Shown here one piece after another: positions 42,991-55,945 of a stretch of 64,000 nt of DNA. A program made the position numbers and the translations under genes. Origin of the DNA: Sternotherus odoratus (Eukaryota > Chordata > Testudines > Kinosternidae); the NCBI GenBank assembly GCA_032164245.1, contig JAVMKO010000021.1, positions 14,638,285 to 14,702,284 on the forward strand. Reading direction: 5' to 3'. Position 1 is the stretch's first letter. Each line of letters starts with the position of its first letter. Under the pieces are notes generated by a model that was given only the letters and a program-made list of their open reading frames with translations, ran no database searches and was not told the DNA's origin.

Positions 42991-44738
42991 GCAGTTGTTT
43001 TAACTTAACACCAAGGAAGGGAAATGTTGTGTAGGAAAGTGTCTCGTGGCAATAGAATCTGCCTAACAATAGAGAATGTATATAAGGGAGCGTCACCCTC
43101 TAAGGGGTGCTCTGTGTCTCTGGATGCTGTGGAAGCAGGTCATCCCAGTAAGGCACAGAAGCCCTTCCACAGTGTACTAATCCTGCTATTAGCTAAAGCC
43201 CTGAGGGATTAGGACTTGAGGTGAACCAGTAACATCTACCAAGATTTCCTTAACTTACCTCCACTCATCAGTTCCATCATCACGTGACACAGCATTCACA
43301 TTCAGCAAGCAGGACAACAAGATCAAGAACAGAAGACACAAGACACCATACTGAAGATCTACTTACCTGTCACTGAAGTTCCTGAGGTCTGGTTCCTTTT
43401 CCTGACACCTGTCCCTGAGATCCTGGTTCCTGTCTGTGTTCCTGTTCTCCTGTCCAGTGTCTGCAAAATACAGTATAGTCCTTCTTGTTTAATCCAGTGT
43501 ACCTAATTGTGTATAGGGTTTGGGGCTCTGGGGTTCACCTCCATTTACATCATTTGTGTTAACAACCAAGCAGTTATGGTGCTATCTTTATTTACAAGGA
43601 GTCCTAGCTGGTTCTTAAATGAATATCACCTGACTGTTTGCAACCTCAATCTGCCTTTGTCTTAACTACACAATTACCAATGATAGATGTGGAAGAGTTA
43701 GAACACAGCAGATAGCCCATCATCTGTAAAGTAAAACCTAGTTCCAGCTGTCTGGGGCTAACAGTTTGAGCAATGTTTGTAATGAGTGTTTTTGAGAATT
43801 GTGAGTGTTTTATTAAATGCTCTTTCTATATAGGGATAGCATGGCAAGGACACTGGTGCAGATGCTAATTTAAATAATGTATAATGTAAAGAGCCAAAAA
43901 AGGAGGTGGCAGAAATATATTTAATACTAATTAGTATTATAATGGAGTAGAAAAGGAGTAGCTTGCTAAACTGGAGGAGAGCTGCAATTAACATCTAAAG
44001 GGTACCATTAGGTTCCAAGATTATGAGGCTGAACCTCACTTAGTGTCAGTGGACTGATCGCCCATTGTACACCATTGCATCCTTGAGTGCAAGTCTAACT
44101 GAAATATTGACTAAGTAGTAATTGCATGAATGGTTTTTTTCTTTTTAATAAAGTTTGGTTGTATCACTCAGAGTCTCACCTGTTGATTTTTTACTAAGTA
44201 AGTTGTCTAGCTGACCTACAGGCGTGAACCTGAAAACTAAATCCTCTTTGCTCCTACCTCTATTCTGTCCCTTACACTCTCTGGTACAGGCCAAGCACCA
44301 GCAGGGAGAGCAGAGAGCCTTACTGGCTAGCAGAAACATAGTGGGTCATAGAGGGCACATGCCATTTACCCACCTGCTGTGGATTGTTTTATTACATCTG
44401 TAGCATGTAGAAAACACACAGCTATATTCAACTTCATTCCACATTTGCACAAGTGGGAAACTATTAGATCTTCAGACTCACCTGGGAGCACAGTTTAATC
44501 CTGATAAATTTCAAACTCCCTTGATACCTTCAGGAGAGAGAGGGGGATTAGGGATGGGGAGACAGATCAATCAGCAGGAGCTGGCAGTTCATGGGGGTCC
44601 CTGGAGATCTCCTTCCCAGTTGCAAAGCTGTCCCTGAACAGAAGGCTGATCAGGACTCTTCTGGAGTATCTGCTCCTTCCATTCTACTAGCTCAGGATTT
44701 TCTTCTACACCGACCATATTTGAGCATTATCTAGCACT
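42991..44738. other. Anonymous sequence, possible retroviral 3' edge at its start
   Basis: A purine run AAGGAAGGGAAA (43013-43024) followed by TGTTGTG and a TATATAAG box near 43078-43086 could be a PPT plus LTR of the env-like element, but no closing LTR end is found. The rest is unclassified. Confidence 0.35.
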
Positions 44739-44743
44739 GACCC

Positions 44744-45239
44744 TGTAAGCGGGCCTCTGACCGCCCTCTTCAAAACACAGGCAGGAGACTGCTTTTTGGC
44801 TTCACCAGTGTCTTTTATTGGTTCCCACACAGTGCAAAACCCCCACCACCTATATACAGTTGTCTATACAAGTAGAGATCAGGCTCAACCCTTAGCTTGG
44901 CTGGCCCCAGGAATAGCTAGCCCTTGCAGGCTTCCAGTCCTTGCTAGCTTCCTTAGCCGCTACTTGGTGCCCTGCACCTTGTCTCTGTCTCTCTTTCTCC
45001 TTCTCCTGCTTCCTACCTCTCTCTACCTCTCCCACCAACCCTGGCTTCCTCCCTAGCAGGCCTTATATCCTCTGGAGGCTGCCAGGTGGAGCACATTAAG
45101 CCCTCTGCAGCCCAGGGCTACAGCCAGGTGGCTGATTAGCCTGCCCTAGCAGGCCAGGCTTGCAGAGGCTTTTGGCTTTTGCAGGGTAAGGAGGGAGCAG
45201 GGGCTGACTCAGCAGGCGCTGAGTCAGCTGTCTGCTACA
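44744..45239 (-). mobile_element. Solo LTR, 496 bp, 5-bp target duplication
   Basis: On the minus strand it begins TGTAGCAGACAGCTG and ends CCGCTTACA. It is flanked by GACCC at 44739-44743 and 45240-45244. A TATA box (complement of CTTATATCC at 45062-45070) and a poly(A) signal (complement of TTTATT at 44814-44819) are in the correct order on the minus strand. Its 5' end resembles that of the solo LTR at 16602-17297, so both may belong to related ERV families. Confidence 0.75.
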
Positions 45240-45244
45240 GACCC

Positions 45245-45469
45245 CTTCTAGCAATAGAATCAGCACTAGCATTTGCTTATCACTCTACACTGATAGACAA
45301 CAGTACCTTAGAACCATAGTCAATTTGTACTGCGGTGTTAGTCCTAATAACTTGGCCAAATCCCAAACTCTATTTTGCATGAAGTTTTGGATGGATACAG
45401 CAGACCTCACTTCCAGTCCTAAGATGATGAGTAGCAGATTTGTTATCCACTATTTAAACAGTTGCCATA
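45245..45469. other. Anonymous sequence
   Basis: Short spacer between two LTR-like units. Nothing is recognised. Confidence 0.4.
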
Positions 45470-46080
45470 TTCCCTCTGTGACAAGAGGGCTCTACTCACT
45501 GCAAGGCAGCGCCTACACCTGGCTGTTCTAGGGAGTAGCTTTGCACAGTTTATGCCCTTTCTGTGGTTGCTCTCCATATCTCTCTGGTGCACCACAGCCC
45601 CTCTCTTGCTCCAGGAGCTGCTGCAGCCCCTTCACGACTCAGTTCTCCGGCCAGGTCACTAAGCATGTTCCCCTTCCAGGGCAGTCTTTCAAAGTCTCTT
45701 CTGTCCATGCAGTGTCAAGTGGTCCTCCCACCCACTGCCCTGATCCGGTCATGCCAACGGTGACTTAGGAAGTCTTCCTGCCTTTCCCAAACAGGCCCAC
45801 TCCACAGCAACTGGTAGGGTAGCCCAGGCCCACCCTCCGCTCTGGACGCGGCCGGGGCCCTGTCATGTATGGCTAAAGTCTGTATCTTCACCAGCTAACC
45901 ACTCACCCCTGGACTCCTTCCTACCAGGCTGCTTTTCCCCTTCATGCTCCCTTACCTCAAGGAGACGACTAGGCTTCCTCCCTGCTTTTTAAAGGATGTG
46001 CCTGTTCCCTCAAAGGTGAGCCACCTTCTAATTGGCTTCCTCCAATTTAAGTCTCTCCCATTTGCAGACTAATTGGGCCA
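45470..46080 (-). repeat. GC-rich LTR-like segment
   Basis: Blocks such as GGCAGCGCCTACACCTGGCT followed by a GGGAGTAGCT motif parallel the order in the solo LTR at 16602-17297. A TTTAAAA box appears on the minus strand near 45990. I could not place TG...CA ends or a target duplication, so this is a likely degraded LTR. The three overlapping + frames at 45462-45768 are products of GC-rich composition, not genes. Confidence 0.4.
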
Positions 46081-47917
46081 GCGTGAGGAGCATGCCCCAT
46101 CACACACTCCTAGAGATGTCTCCATTTCTGTGCTGTGTGCAGCAATTCCTGTACACAGAGGGCTCTGCATATGGAATCCATCAGTGGCAGCTGTGCAAGC
46201 AGAGTGGCTGCAGGATCACACACAGACTGCATACTTTGTGTATCACACTGGGATCTTTGATCAAAACACACAGGGATAAATGTCACTTAGCCTAATCGCT
46301 TACAACCCCACTCTTCCTGCATTAGCTTCTTAACCACCTAACTACCCCCATATTATCCTAATCACTTCCCAAATGTTCAGGGACAGTTACTATGTCCCGT
46401 CCCACCTTCAGATTTGTTTCAGCTGCCCCCCCTCTCTCTGCAAACTGTGATTCTGCATCTTTCATCTATATGTTCTCCTTCCCTGTGTTCTGATGGCAGT
46501 CTCTTAGGGGCATCCACTTTACAAGCCCACTACCGTGCTGGAGTTATGTCAAATCAAAATTCACTGACACTAACAGGAACTCAAATTGTCCTGAAATTAG
46601 AGAGAAAATAATCCCTGATGGCTGCTTATATTTATTTTTCATTTTTTGTTAAATAATGGACTCTAATGAATTTTCCTGTTGCACCAAGGCTGTAAGGCAG
46701 CTCTAGGTTTTCACAGATTCCTTCATGAATATTTCTCACTACATACTGCATGTCATTATTCTATTGAGAATCAATTAGCCCAAATGTTGTTATGACAGTT
46801 ACAGAAAAATTATATCTTTAGCTATAATTTATACCATTCTGTCTCTTCCAATGCAATCTATTTCTTCCGAGAAATACTGAAAATTTTAAACCAGATCTGG
46901 TAGTGAAGAAAATCTCAGTGTTGAGACAGCAAAGAAATGGGTGGCTTTGAGAGGGATTTCTGAATGAAATATACTTTTCTAAAGTAACAAGCACATTTAG
47001 GATTCAAAATTCAAGCAAATGGTGAAAAGCAGGAAAACCGGGTCACAGTTCTTCAAAGCTTTTCTCCAGTTCACTTCCATCCAACGTTAAGGCTGCATAA
47101 AGCATTTCACATATGAGTGACCAGCAAGCACTGCCCTCTTTGGCTATTTCATGAAAGGAAAAAAGCAAAAGAATCACTTTTCAACTGATGGGGATCACAG
47201 ACTCACCATAAACCAAATGCTGCATCTGTGGCCAAAAAATACATTGACTTAGCAACAGTGGGAGGTGCATAGCAGTGTGGGAGATGACCTAAGGGTCAAA
47301 GGTCATATTCTACTTGCTGCAACACATGATCTCATTGAGACTTTGCTCCAGTTGTCCAGCTGACTCGTTTTCCAGCCCAGGAGTCCTTGGAAACAATGCA
47401 CTGGTGGCCCAAAGCATGGTTATTTCAAAAGCATTGATATTAGAGGAGGTCCTCTGTTTGTAAATGTATTCCCCTTTCCAGTGGGAGGAGGAGGAGAAGG
47501 AAGAAGGGGATAAGAATAATGAGAATGAAGAAGTGGGTGCTGGGGACAGATAGGCGAAGGATAAGGAAACAGAGCAAAAGTAGATCAGATGAACAGTGAG
47601 ATAACACATCAACCGGCTAACAGGGAGCATGGGCAGAAAGTGACCTATACTCCGCACGTAGAGTCCCCACAGCTCCCTCTGTGACAAGAAAGGAGAAAAA
47701 GGCTGGGTAGAACTGGGCAGCAGCAGGAGTACATCTTCCAGTGAGCATACAGTAAATGCAACTTAACTGCTCCTCTGTCTCTCTGTGCATCAGTAATGCC
47801 ACAAATTGGGCAAGCCATGGAGCAGCAGCAACCGTGCTGTGTAAGTGGGGGCAGCTGTAGCAAGAATGTGATAGCAGTTCTGCCACTGCTGCTCTTACAG
47901 TTCTAATATTCAGAATT
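46081..47917. other. Anonymous sequence
   Basis: No gene is recognised. A GA-rich patch lies at about 47480-47550. Confidence 0.4.
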
Positions 47918-48626
47918 TAGGGCTTGGCTACACTTGCACGTTATACTGCAATAAAGCCACCCAGAGCACTCTATCTTATTCCCCATCCACACTGGCAAGG
48001 CACGTAGAGTGCTCTGACTCCCTGGCTAGAGCGCTCCTGGTACTCTACCTCGGCGAGACGGATAACGTCTAATGTTTCTTGGCTGAGACGCTTCAGTGTC
48101 AGTGTGAACGAGGAGTTGCGTTACTGCGGTCTGATTGACCTCCGGAAATGTCCCATAATCCCCTTAAATCAAGTGGCATCTCTTCTCATTGTGAAATTGG
48201 CTGCAGGAATGCGGAAGTGCCCTTTCAACGCTCCGTTTCAGACTGAGGGCTGTTTATCTGCTACGAGACAAAGTGAGTGAGGGAGGGAGAGAGAGAGAGG
48301 TGGGAGGGCAGAGGGGTCTGAACTTACAAGACAACGTGATGACACACACTCAGCACCCCAAAACCCCACTCTCTCTGCCCACACATACACACGACACTTT
48401 CCCTGTCACACTCCACCCACATTTGAAAAGCATGTTAAATCCACTTGAACGCTGGGATAGCTGTGCATAATGCACCACTCACAGTGCAGCTGCAAGTGCT
48501 GCAAATGTGACCATGCCAGTGCACTTACAACTGTCAGTTGTGGACAGACTGCAGCGCTTTCCCTAGTGCACCCTCTGGCTGGTTTAACCCAAAGCACTCT
48601 ACAGCTGCAAGTGTAGCCAAACCCTA
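47918..48626. mobile_element. hAT-like non-autonomous DNA transposon, about 709 bp
   Basis: The ends are inverted complements: TAGGGCTTGGCTACACTTGC at the left and GCAAGTGTAGCCAAACCCTA at the right, with GCACTCT-type subterminal motifs nearby. The interior is CpG-rich and has a GA-rich stretch at 48273-48310. No transposase frame is seen. A clean 8-bp target duplication could not be confirmed, so the superfamily call is provisional. Confidence 0.65.
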
Positions 48627-51600
48627 GATCCTTTCCTCGCCCCTCTATCCTTGTCTATCACTGACAGAGGCAGCAGAAAGCGGAGTTCTAGAAAGTAATG
48701 AAAGCTGTTAGATGTTCCAGGCATGTTTGCGTTTGCTGCTTAGTTCAGCTCTTTGTCATGTTCCACTTAAAACACTTGGCTGTTCAGCTCCCCCAAAATG
48801 TTAAACCAAAGAAGCTAGAACATTTTAGAAGTTTAAAATAATTAAATGGAGAGATCAGTGCGTGTAGGTGGGTGTGGAGGTAGCACAAAGGAGCAATGTG
48901 CTTTGCCTGAGATCTCCCTAGATTGAAAAGACAATAACGAGAAGCCAGTTCTTCATATTAAAGCAGTGTTGGATATGGGGAAGCTCTGTGCCTTGTCCCC
49001 ATTCTGAATTCTAGTGCTCAGGGTGAACTAACTAATGTTCTCGCTTAAAACTTTGTAAGCAGTTAGCTTCAGAACTCAAATCTTGGCACAATTTCTGCTA
49101 TGCAAATACATCTTCCCCATTGAGATGAGCCTATATGATGTCAGCTGGTATTTTGGAGCTGACACTCTGGTCATTTGATGCAAAGTGGCTGATGTCCAGT
49201 GACTTTGGGTCTGTGCCGGAGAAGTGTAACTGTGCTGTAGAAGTTGTCATTGTGCATGATTGTTATATTGGCTAGATTTTTGTCCTAGCCAATATAAAAG
49301 AGTTATTTTTAAAATAGAGCAGCTGCAGCCCTGTCACTATTCAGTGAATAAAACTAAACAGCACCAGCTTAGCTTGTGTGATGGCAATAAAATCACTATG
49401 TGGTTATAACAAATGGGACTGAAAATGTGTCCATTAGCCCTGTCTAATGCACAGTGATAGCCAAACAAAACTCCATTTTCAAGGATATAAATATGAACAT
49501 GGTATGGTAATCTTGTGTGTTCAAACAGATCCAATTAACTAGCACTTCACTCACATTAACAGTAGTGATCAACTGGTTCACAGACAGAAGTACCTGCTAG
49601 TCTGTTCACATACCTGCCAGCAGGAACACCACATAGCCATTACCTTCCACTAGACTGGCAGGCAATTTAAAAATATGGGGGGGAAATATCCAGCATTTAT
49701 GTTGAACAAAAACTACTGATATGTCGAGTCCAAGAACTTTGCAGGGAAGTGATTTACTTCCACAGGATTTGAACTGTATTTTAATCTGATGTTGTTCTAT
49801 GACCAACAGTCCTGCTTTAACCCTGCTGCTTCTCTAGGCCATATCCAGAATCACCTGGACTCCTGCTCCTTTTAGGGACATACTTCTGAAAACTATGCAC
49901 ACATATTATAGTTCTAACAACTTCATTCTGAGTAGACTCCTGGATTATGAGATGATTCAAGAAAAATCCACCTACTCCTGTGTCACACACGTGCTCGGCT
50001 GAAGCAGTTTTCCCAGTTCTACAGGCGTATGTCCCAAATGCTGCTGGATAATTGTTTGAAGTCTGACATACACAAATATCTCCTCAAAGGATTTACAAAT
50101 GGAAGTGCTCCATCTTCAAGTAGTCATCACAGTTTATCCTCCTCTGGACAGGTTCAGAGTGAACCAAACGCTGACCGTGACTAGCTGAAGAAAGATACGT
50201 TTTGCACATTCTGCACTAGGCCTGAAGAGTTCAGTAGGACTCTGATTTTACAAAGATTGGTCCTAATTTTGACTTTACATACGGAAACTGAAATAACACT
50301 GCATTCCTGTGGCAATAATCACTCATTGCCCTAACTTTTATTCCCAAAGAAGCCCTTATAAAATTGCTCTTCTTATGTATTAGGTCTGTAATATGCGTCC
50401 TGCCCTTACTGCCAGGTTCAATACAGTCCATTTTCCAGGGGGTTGCCGAGACCAATTTTTAAACAATTTAAGCAACGAAGCCTCCACATTTTTTGTTGGG
50501 AGACTATTGGATCGTCTAATAATCTTCATTCATTACTGGCATTCACATTTGTTATGGCAAATTAATATGGCTTCATGCCAGGAAGGTCGACAACAGATGC
50601 TGGTTTTGCACGGAGGAAGCTCATGGAAAAATTTTAGAGAGGAGAGGAAAGGAAAAATAGTCACAATTCACATGAGGTTAATTGATCTTGAAGAGGCCTC
50701 TGAGTTAGGGTCAAAGTCAAAGCAACCAAACCAAAAAGAAATGGTGGGCTGTCATAAAGAAAGACATGTTTAGCATGTAGTGCCACAGAAGATATGGCAT
50801 TGAACAGAGAGCAGACTTGTAGAATGGACCCCATTTGATGGGATTAACATAAGGAAAAAGAAGATTCACATAAAGTAGTTGTTGCCTTTATCTTGTCCCA
50901 CATAAATGGAAGAAGGATTAGAATTTCTGTTTTTCACCAGGCAATGCAGGTGAAGAGGCAGTAAAGAACAGAATTAAAACCACTGACTATTCTTTATATC
51001 TTTGACATTATTATATATAGCACTTAAGATGCAGACCTGAACTCCAAGATCAAAGCTCTGAGGGTCAGAGTTCTAAACTTGCCTATTTATAAAGCCACCT
51101 TGACAGAAGCAAATGTCAGGTGCTAAATCAACATCAAATTGCACAGACCAATTCTCCTGCCGTCTCCCAAATATGTATCTGCTTCTCACCAGCCAACCGC
51201 GTTACTAACACCTGAGGATTCAGGTTTTGTCTCAGAGGACACTATGCAGGATAAAAAGCCTTTAACAAAACCCTCTTTCTACACGCAGACAGGGCACGGA
51301 GCATATATCACTAGCAATGGAACTTGTTTGCAAGCCCCTTAAAATGTCCCTGTTGTGTAGTTCTCTCTCACTTTGGTTATTTGCCTGAAACATTCTGCCA
51401 TGAGGTATAAACTACTGCACGCAAACACTCATGTCTGAACCAAGAATTATCTTACCATCCCCCCATGCCCCTTGTAAACCTGGCAGCGCAAACATCTCCT
51501 GTATCAGCTGTATTGCTACTAGGAACTGACAGCCAATCTGTGATGTTACTTTAAAAAGTACAGCACAGTTTAGTTCACACACTTCTTGTTTGTCCTAGTG

Positions 51601-54227
51601 GCCCTCTTTCGCATCTTTGCCCTGAGGCATGAGGATACATGATGAACTTCCAGGACTATGGTGCGGCTTCTGTGCCCAGCACTGATGCCTGTAACTACCA
51701 CAGAGCTCTGTGATGGCAGGCCACTTTGTGCTATATTGCCTGCAGACCTGCTTCCAATTCTTCACATGATTATTAGCAGAATCCACCTGTCCTGCCATGG
51801 TACCAGTTCCTGAGCCTGACAGGCATGCTGCCCATCCAGGACTAAAAGTTCCCTCATGAGACTTTAACCAGGCTCTCAGATAGATTCAGTATCTGATTCT
51901 TAATCACCCCAGTGAGCTTGGTCCCTTCCTGTTGAGTCCTAGATCTCAATTGATCTAAGACGATAGCAAAACAGGTAATCTGCCCACTCAGAATCTCTCT
52001 CTCCATTTTTTTCTCAGGTAAATTCTTCCATGTGTCTCTGATTTCCCCCAATAAGAGATTCAAATCCAACATAACTGTCCCTTCCAAATCCCTTGTCTCC
52101 CACTTCCCAGTGCGCACTGAGGCTCCCAGTTATCCCTTATTTTCTTGCTTTAACTGGACAAAAATGAAACTGCAGATAGCAAAGGGAGCTCAGCATTCCC
52201 AGAGACTCTCCCCTTCAATGAATCAGCAAATCTCTACCAAGGAATATCAAAATGAGCAGTCCTCCATTCACCAGAGGACAATGGCTTGAAAGCAGACTCT
52301 CGTGGTACAGTGGGTGGAAAGAGCAAAGCGCGCACACACACATGCAAACACACACACCCTCAGTTTTTTTCCCACTGGCCAACAATTTTTTTTCCAGGCC
52401 ACAATGAGCAGCACATTTAAATTCAGGGAAGTTTAGTGAGGGGATATGGAAATTGGGTCCAAATCCAAATGAGTTTGGATCCAAACTTATAGCTCAGGAC
52501 CATTCCCAACAGAAAGGTCTCCAATCATAAAACCTTCCCAGAAGTGAAATCCTTGTCTGCATAATTGCACCGATTTCTCTGCACAGCCCTTGTTTCCCGG
52601 GAAGCGTATGCTGCCTTACATTTGAATCAAATCTGGAACCTGAATCAGGCACGAGGACATATTAAGTTCATCATAACAAGTCCTAGATAACAATAAAGCC
52701 AGTGTGCCAAAGCATATCTAGAGTAGCTCTCATCTAATCTATTGCACGCATTGTAATTGGAAGAAGGCTTTTAAAGCTTTTACCATCCATTTTTGATCAC
52801 GTGACCTTATATTTGCTGTATTTTATTATACTAGCCAGTAATTATATTATAATACTGAATGGGAAAGTTGTTCATTATTACAAGAGAGATGCTTCCCCAC
52901 TTCTTCACTGATTACACTAAAGTATAGACAGCAACTGGTAAGCCTGACGTTTTTCATTTGAACACAGAAATGATGGTGTGCTGGCCAGATTTCCTTCCCA
53001 GGAAGGTATTTCACTGTGTAAAAATTCTGCTTTGTGGATCATATTAGTGGCTTTTGTAAATCCATTTGTTGTGACATACGGCTGCATGCGTGACATGCTG
53101 AGCCCTGCCCCATGCTATTACTTACTGTTGCATCACACTGCCAAAAGCAGCAGCATGAGAAAACGCAGGGCAGAATTTATGCCTGGAGACACAGCAGTCC
53201 TGGAACACGAGGTAATCAATCTCACTCTGAACAGGAGAAATGGGTTCAGCCAAAGCATGTTGCTTGCTGGAAATGGAGGTAGAGACAGCAAATAATCTGT
53301 GAAGGGAGAGACTATATGGATGTGAAAATACTGATGAAAAAAAAAATCATAGATAGAAGGAAGAGGTGCCTTTTGTAATCACTTGAATGGGAAGAGTCCA
53401 GTTCCTAGACATTTTCAGGCAACTGCTATGAGGAAAAATACATTGATTTACACAAAAGCAAAAAAGAAACCATTTCCACACACGAAATCCACATCACTTT
53501 GCAGAAACAGAATTTAGCCTCCTTTCAGTTGTGTTTCTGACATGAGTACAAAGCAAAATCAGAAAGCAAATTAGCAACAAACAGAATTCAATTAATAAAA
53601 ATACCCTGTATAAACATTTTAAAACCTGAGAAAGACCATTTAATTTCAGTGTAACATTATTCTCATTTATATTGTTCCCCAACGTTTACAGGCAGCCTTA
53701 TAGGAGAACAGTGGTTTAACCAGGATGCTAAAATAACCTTGAAAACATGCCCCAAAGACTTTTAAGTTTTCTCACTTTATAGCTAGTTTGTCTTATGTTA
53801 AATAATGTCATTCATGTCAGGCAGGATGTCGCCATTCAGAGAAATAATTCATGGGAATTCAGATAATCTGGCAAGTGGAAACTAAGAATTAGGACTCCTC
53901 ACTGGGGCAGGTGTCTCTCTACAGACTGCACAATATGGAAATCTCCAGGAAAGCCACAGCTGGAGACTCTTATGATGATGTTTAAACAGAAAAATGGGGA
54001 AAGAAAGAAAGACAAAGAAATCAGAGTCTTGTATGCAAAAATATATTCGGAAAACTCCAATTCCTTTCCTTACTGAGGATCAGTATGTTGGAATTAAAGG
54101 CTGTGTGCCAATGAACCTAGGCAGATACCATGGAGGAGCTGGGATGGCAGATAACAAGAGGGTAGAGTGGAGCAGGAGGAGAAATGTCGATTCAAGTGTT
54201 AACCATATTTTGAATTTCTTTAGTACT
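48627..54227. other. Anonymous sequence
   Basis: About 5.6 kb without a recognised gene or confidently classified transposon. A CA microsatellite lies at 52331-52358. Small frames (for example 50393-50773 and 52978-53295) show no domain features. Confidence 0.4.
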
Positions 54228-54310
54228 TTTGATCCAAGGATCTCAAAGCACTTTGCACATACACACACTTATCCTCACAAGCCCCTTCCCTATGCAGATT
54301 TTTACCTAAT
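54228..54310 (+). repeat. L2/MIR-like fragment
   Basis: GATCTCAAAGCACTTTGCAC followed by a TATCCTCACAAG block is the characteristic start of the L2/MIR-type layout. Confidence 0.5.
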
Positions 54311-54414
54311 GCTGAAACACAGCCAGCTCTGGACTGAAACTGTTCACCAGCACAAAGCCTCCAAATGTCACCATTGCCTAATGCCGGGAAACAAATCATT
54401 CTTATTATTTGCAC

Positions 54415-54520
54415 TGCAGTAGCACTTAAGGATCCCAAGCAGGACTCACAGTCAATTGTACAACACAAAATACAAAGCACAAAGATGGTCCCTGCCCTTA
54501 TTCAGACGTTATTAAAATTT
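54415..54520 (+). repeat. Ancient L3/CR1-type fragment
   Basis: The order TAGCACTTAAGGATCCCAAG, a CAATTGTACAACAC block, then GATGGTCCCTGCCCTTATTC resembles the old amniote L3/CR1-class 3' region. Diverged. Confidence 0.45.
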
Positions 54521-55865
54521 TTGAAGTTCCTGTCTCTATTGTTTTCCAAGTATTCCCACAGCATGGGACTGGACAACCAAACCATTTATTAAAAGTCTAT
54601 TACACAGGCAGTTCAACTGCCATGAACTAAATGTGCAAACAAGACGTCGCCAGCCCAAGCAAAGTGCAAACAAATAAAACAAAATATGAAACCACAAAAT
54701 GCAGTGTCCCATGCAATGGAATTGCATGACATCAACTAGTCCTTCCCCTGCTGATGCATACGGACTGCACTGGCTGACTAATCTCTTCCCCCACTTGCCC
54801 TCCCACCCCCGAATTGTCCAGCGGCTGTAGAATATGGGAGAGTAGAGGGGAGGTCACTGGAATAAACTGGATGGGCACTGGGGCAGAGGCTTGGCTGGGT
54901 CTGTTGCCTGCTGACCATCATGTTAATCAAACATCTGAACTGTTCTTTTGCTGCTGTTGTACTTCATGCTGCAGCTGGCAATCCTGCTCCCTCTCCTCAT
55001 CATAATTATTGTAGTCCCCACCATTTCCCAGCCCTATCGCCATCTAGCATCCTCTGTGCTGCAGGCATGCTCCAATAGTCATCTCAGACCCTCTCCCCCC
55101 CCCCCCCCGAGTTTCTGGACCCTCTTGCTGACAGTCCTTGCCCTCCTGGGTGAATGCCCTGCCTCCTCTGCAGTAAGTGTCTCTGAAAAGCAATGTAGCA
55201 GCACACTGTTTCCTTCTCCAGTGTCACAGCACAGAGAAAGTCGCAACTTTTATCTCCTTTGCAGCTCTTCTCTACTCTAAAGCTGTTGTGATCTTGAATT
55301 CCTCCCCATCAAGACAATATCAAGAGCTTTATTTATTTATTTTTAATTACAAACTGTTTTTTGTGGCTTGAGTGGTGGTGGTGGGGGGGGGGGACGGACG
55401 ACAGGCCAGGGGCACTTTACTACTAGCTTCATTATTTCAGGCTGTGGTGGATTGGTGAAAGATGTGAACTTGCTGGAGATCCCTTAGTGGAAAAGAGAAC
55501 AGCTATTCCAGGCCTCCGGTAGAAAGCCATCCACATATGCCATGGAATTCTTTCATCAACTGGTGACAGATGGGGACATTGATGACAGGAGGGGACTAAT
55601 GTGCTACAAAGAGGGAGCAGAGGAAGTCTGTTCAGCCCTGACTAACCATTGCGGGTTCCAGTTGCATGAGAAGCTCTCCTGCATAGCTATCCACACTGGA
55701 TATTCCTTCCTGACCCCGACAACGACCAGCTACAGCCCTGAAGCCTGAGATCTGATTTTAGTCACTGTCTTAATGAAGTGCTGCAAGAGTGATTAACATA
55801 TCAAGCCCTATACAGGCAATCACATTCCTCCTGTGGGCCTTTAAGGAAGGGGATGGACAGGTTGA
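54521..55865. other. Anonymous sequence with homopolymer tracts
   Basis: A C run lies at about 55094-55108 and a G run at about 55382-55393. The + frame at 54948-55280 is leucine/serine-rich through composition and I do not call it a gene. Confidence 0.4.
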
Positions 55866-55945
55866 GTTACAGATTCACACACAGTTCACAGAGCTGAAGG
55901 CCAGAATGGGCCACCACAACCATCCAACCTGTCACCTGGCACAGC
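55866..55945 (-). mobile_element. CR1 3'-terminal fragment, minus strand
   Basis: AGATTCACACACAGTTCACA followed by an AGCTGAAGGCCAGAATGGGCC block is the reverse complement of a CR1 3' end. Short and diverged. Confidence 0.6.

Noticed and set aside
54948..55280. 110-codon leucine-rich frame resembling the start of a transposase-associated gene
   Set aside because: No conserved motif could be identified, and part of the frame spans a C homopolymer.
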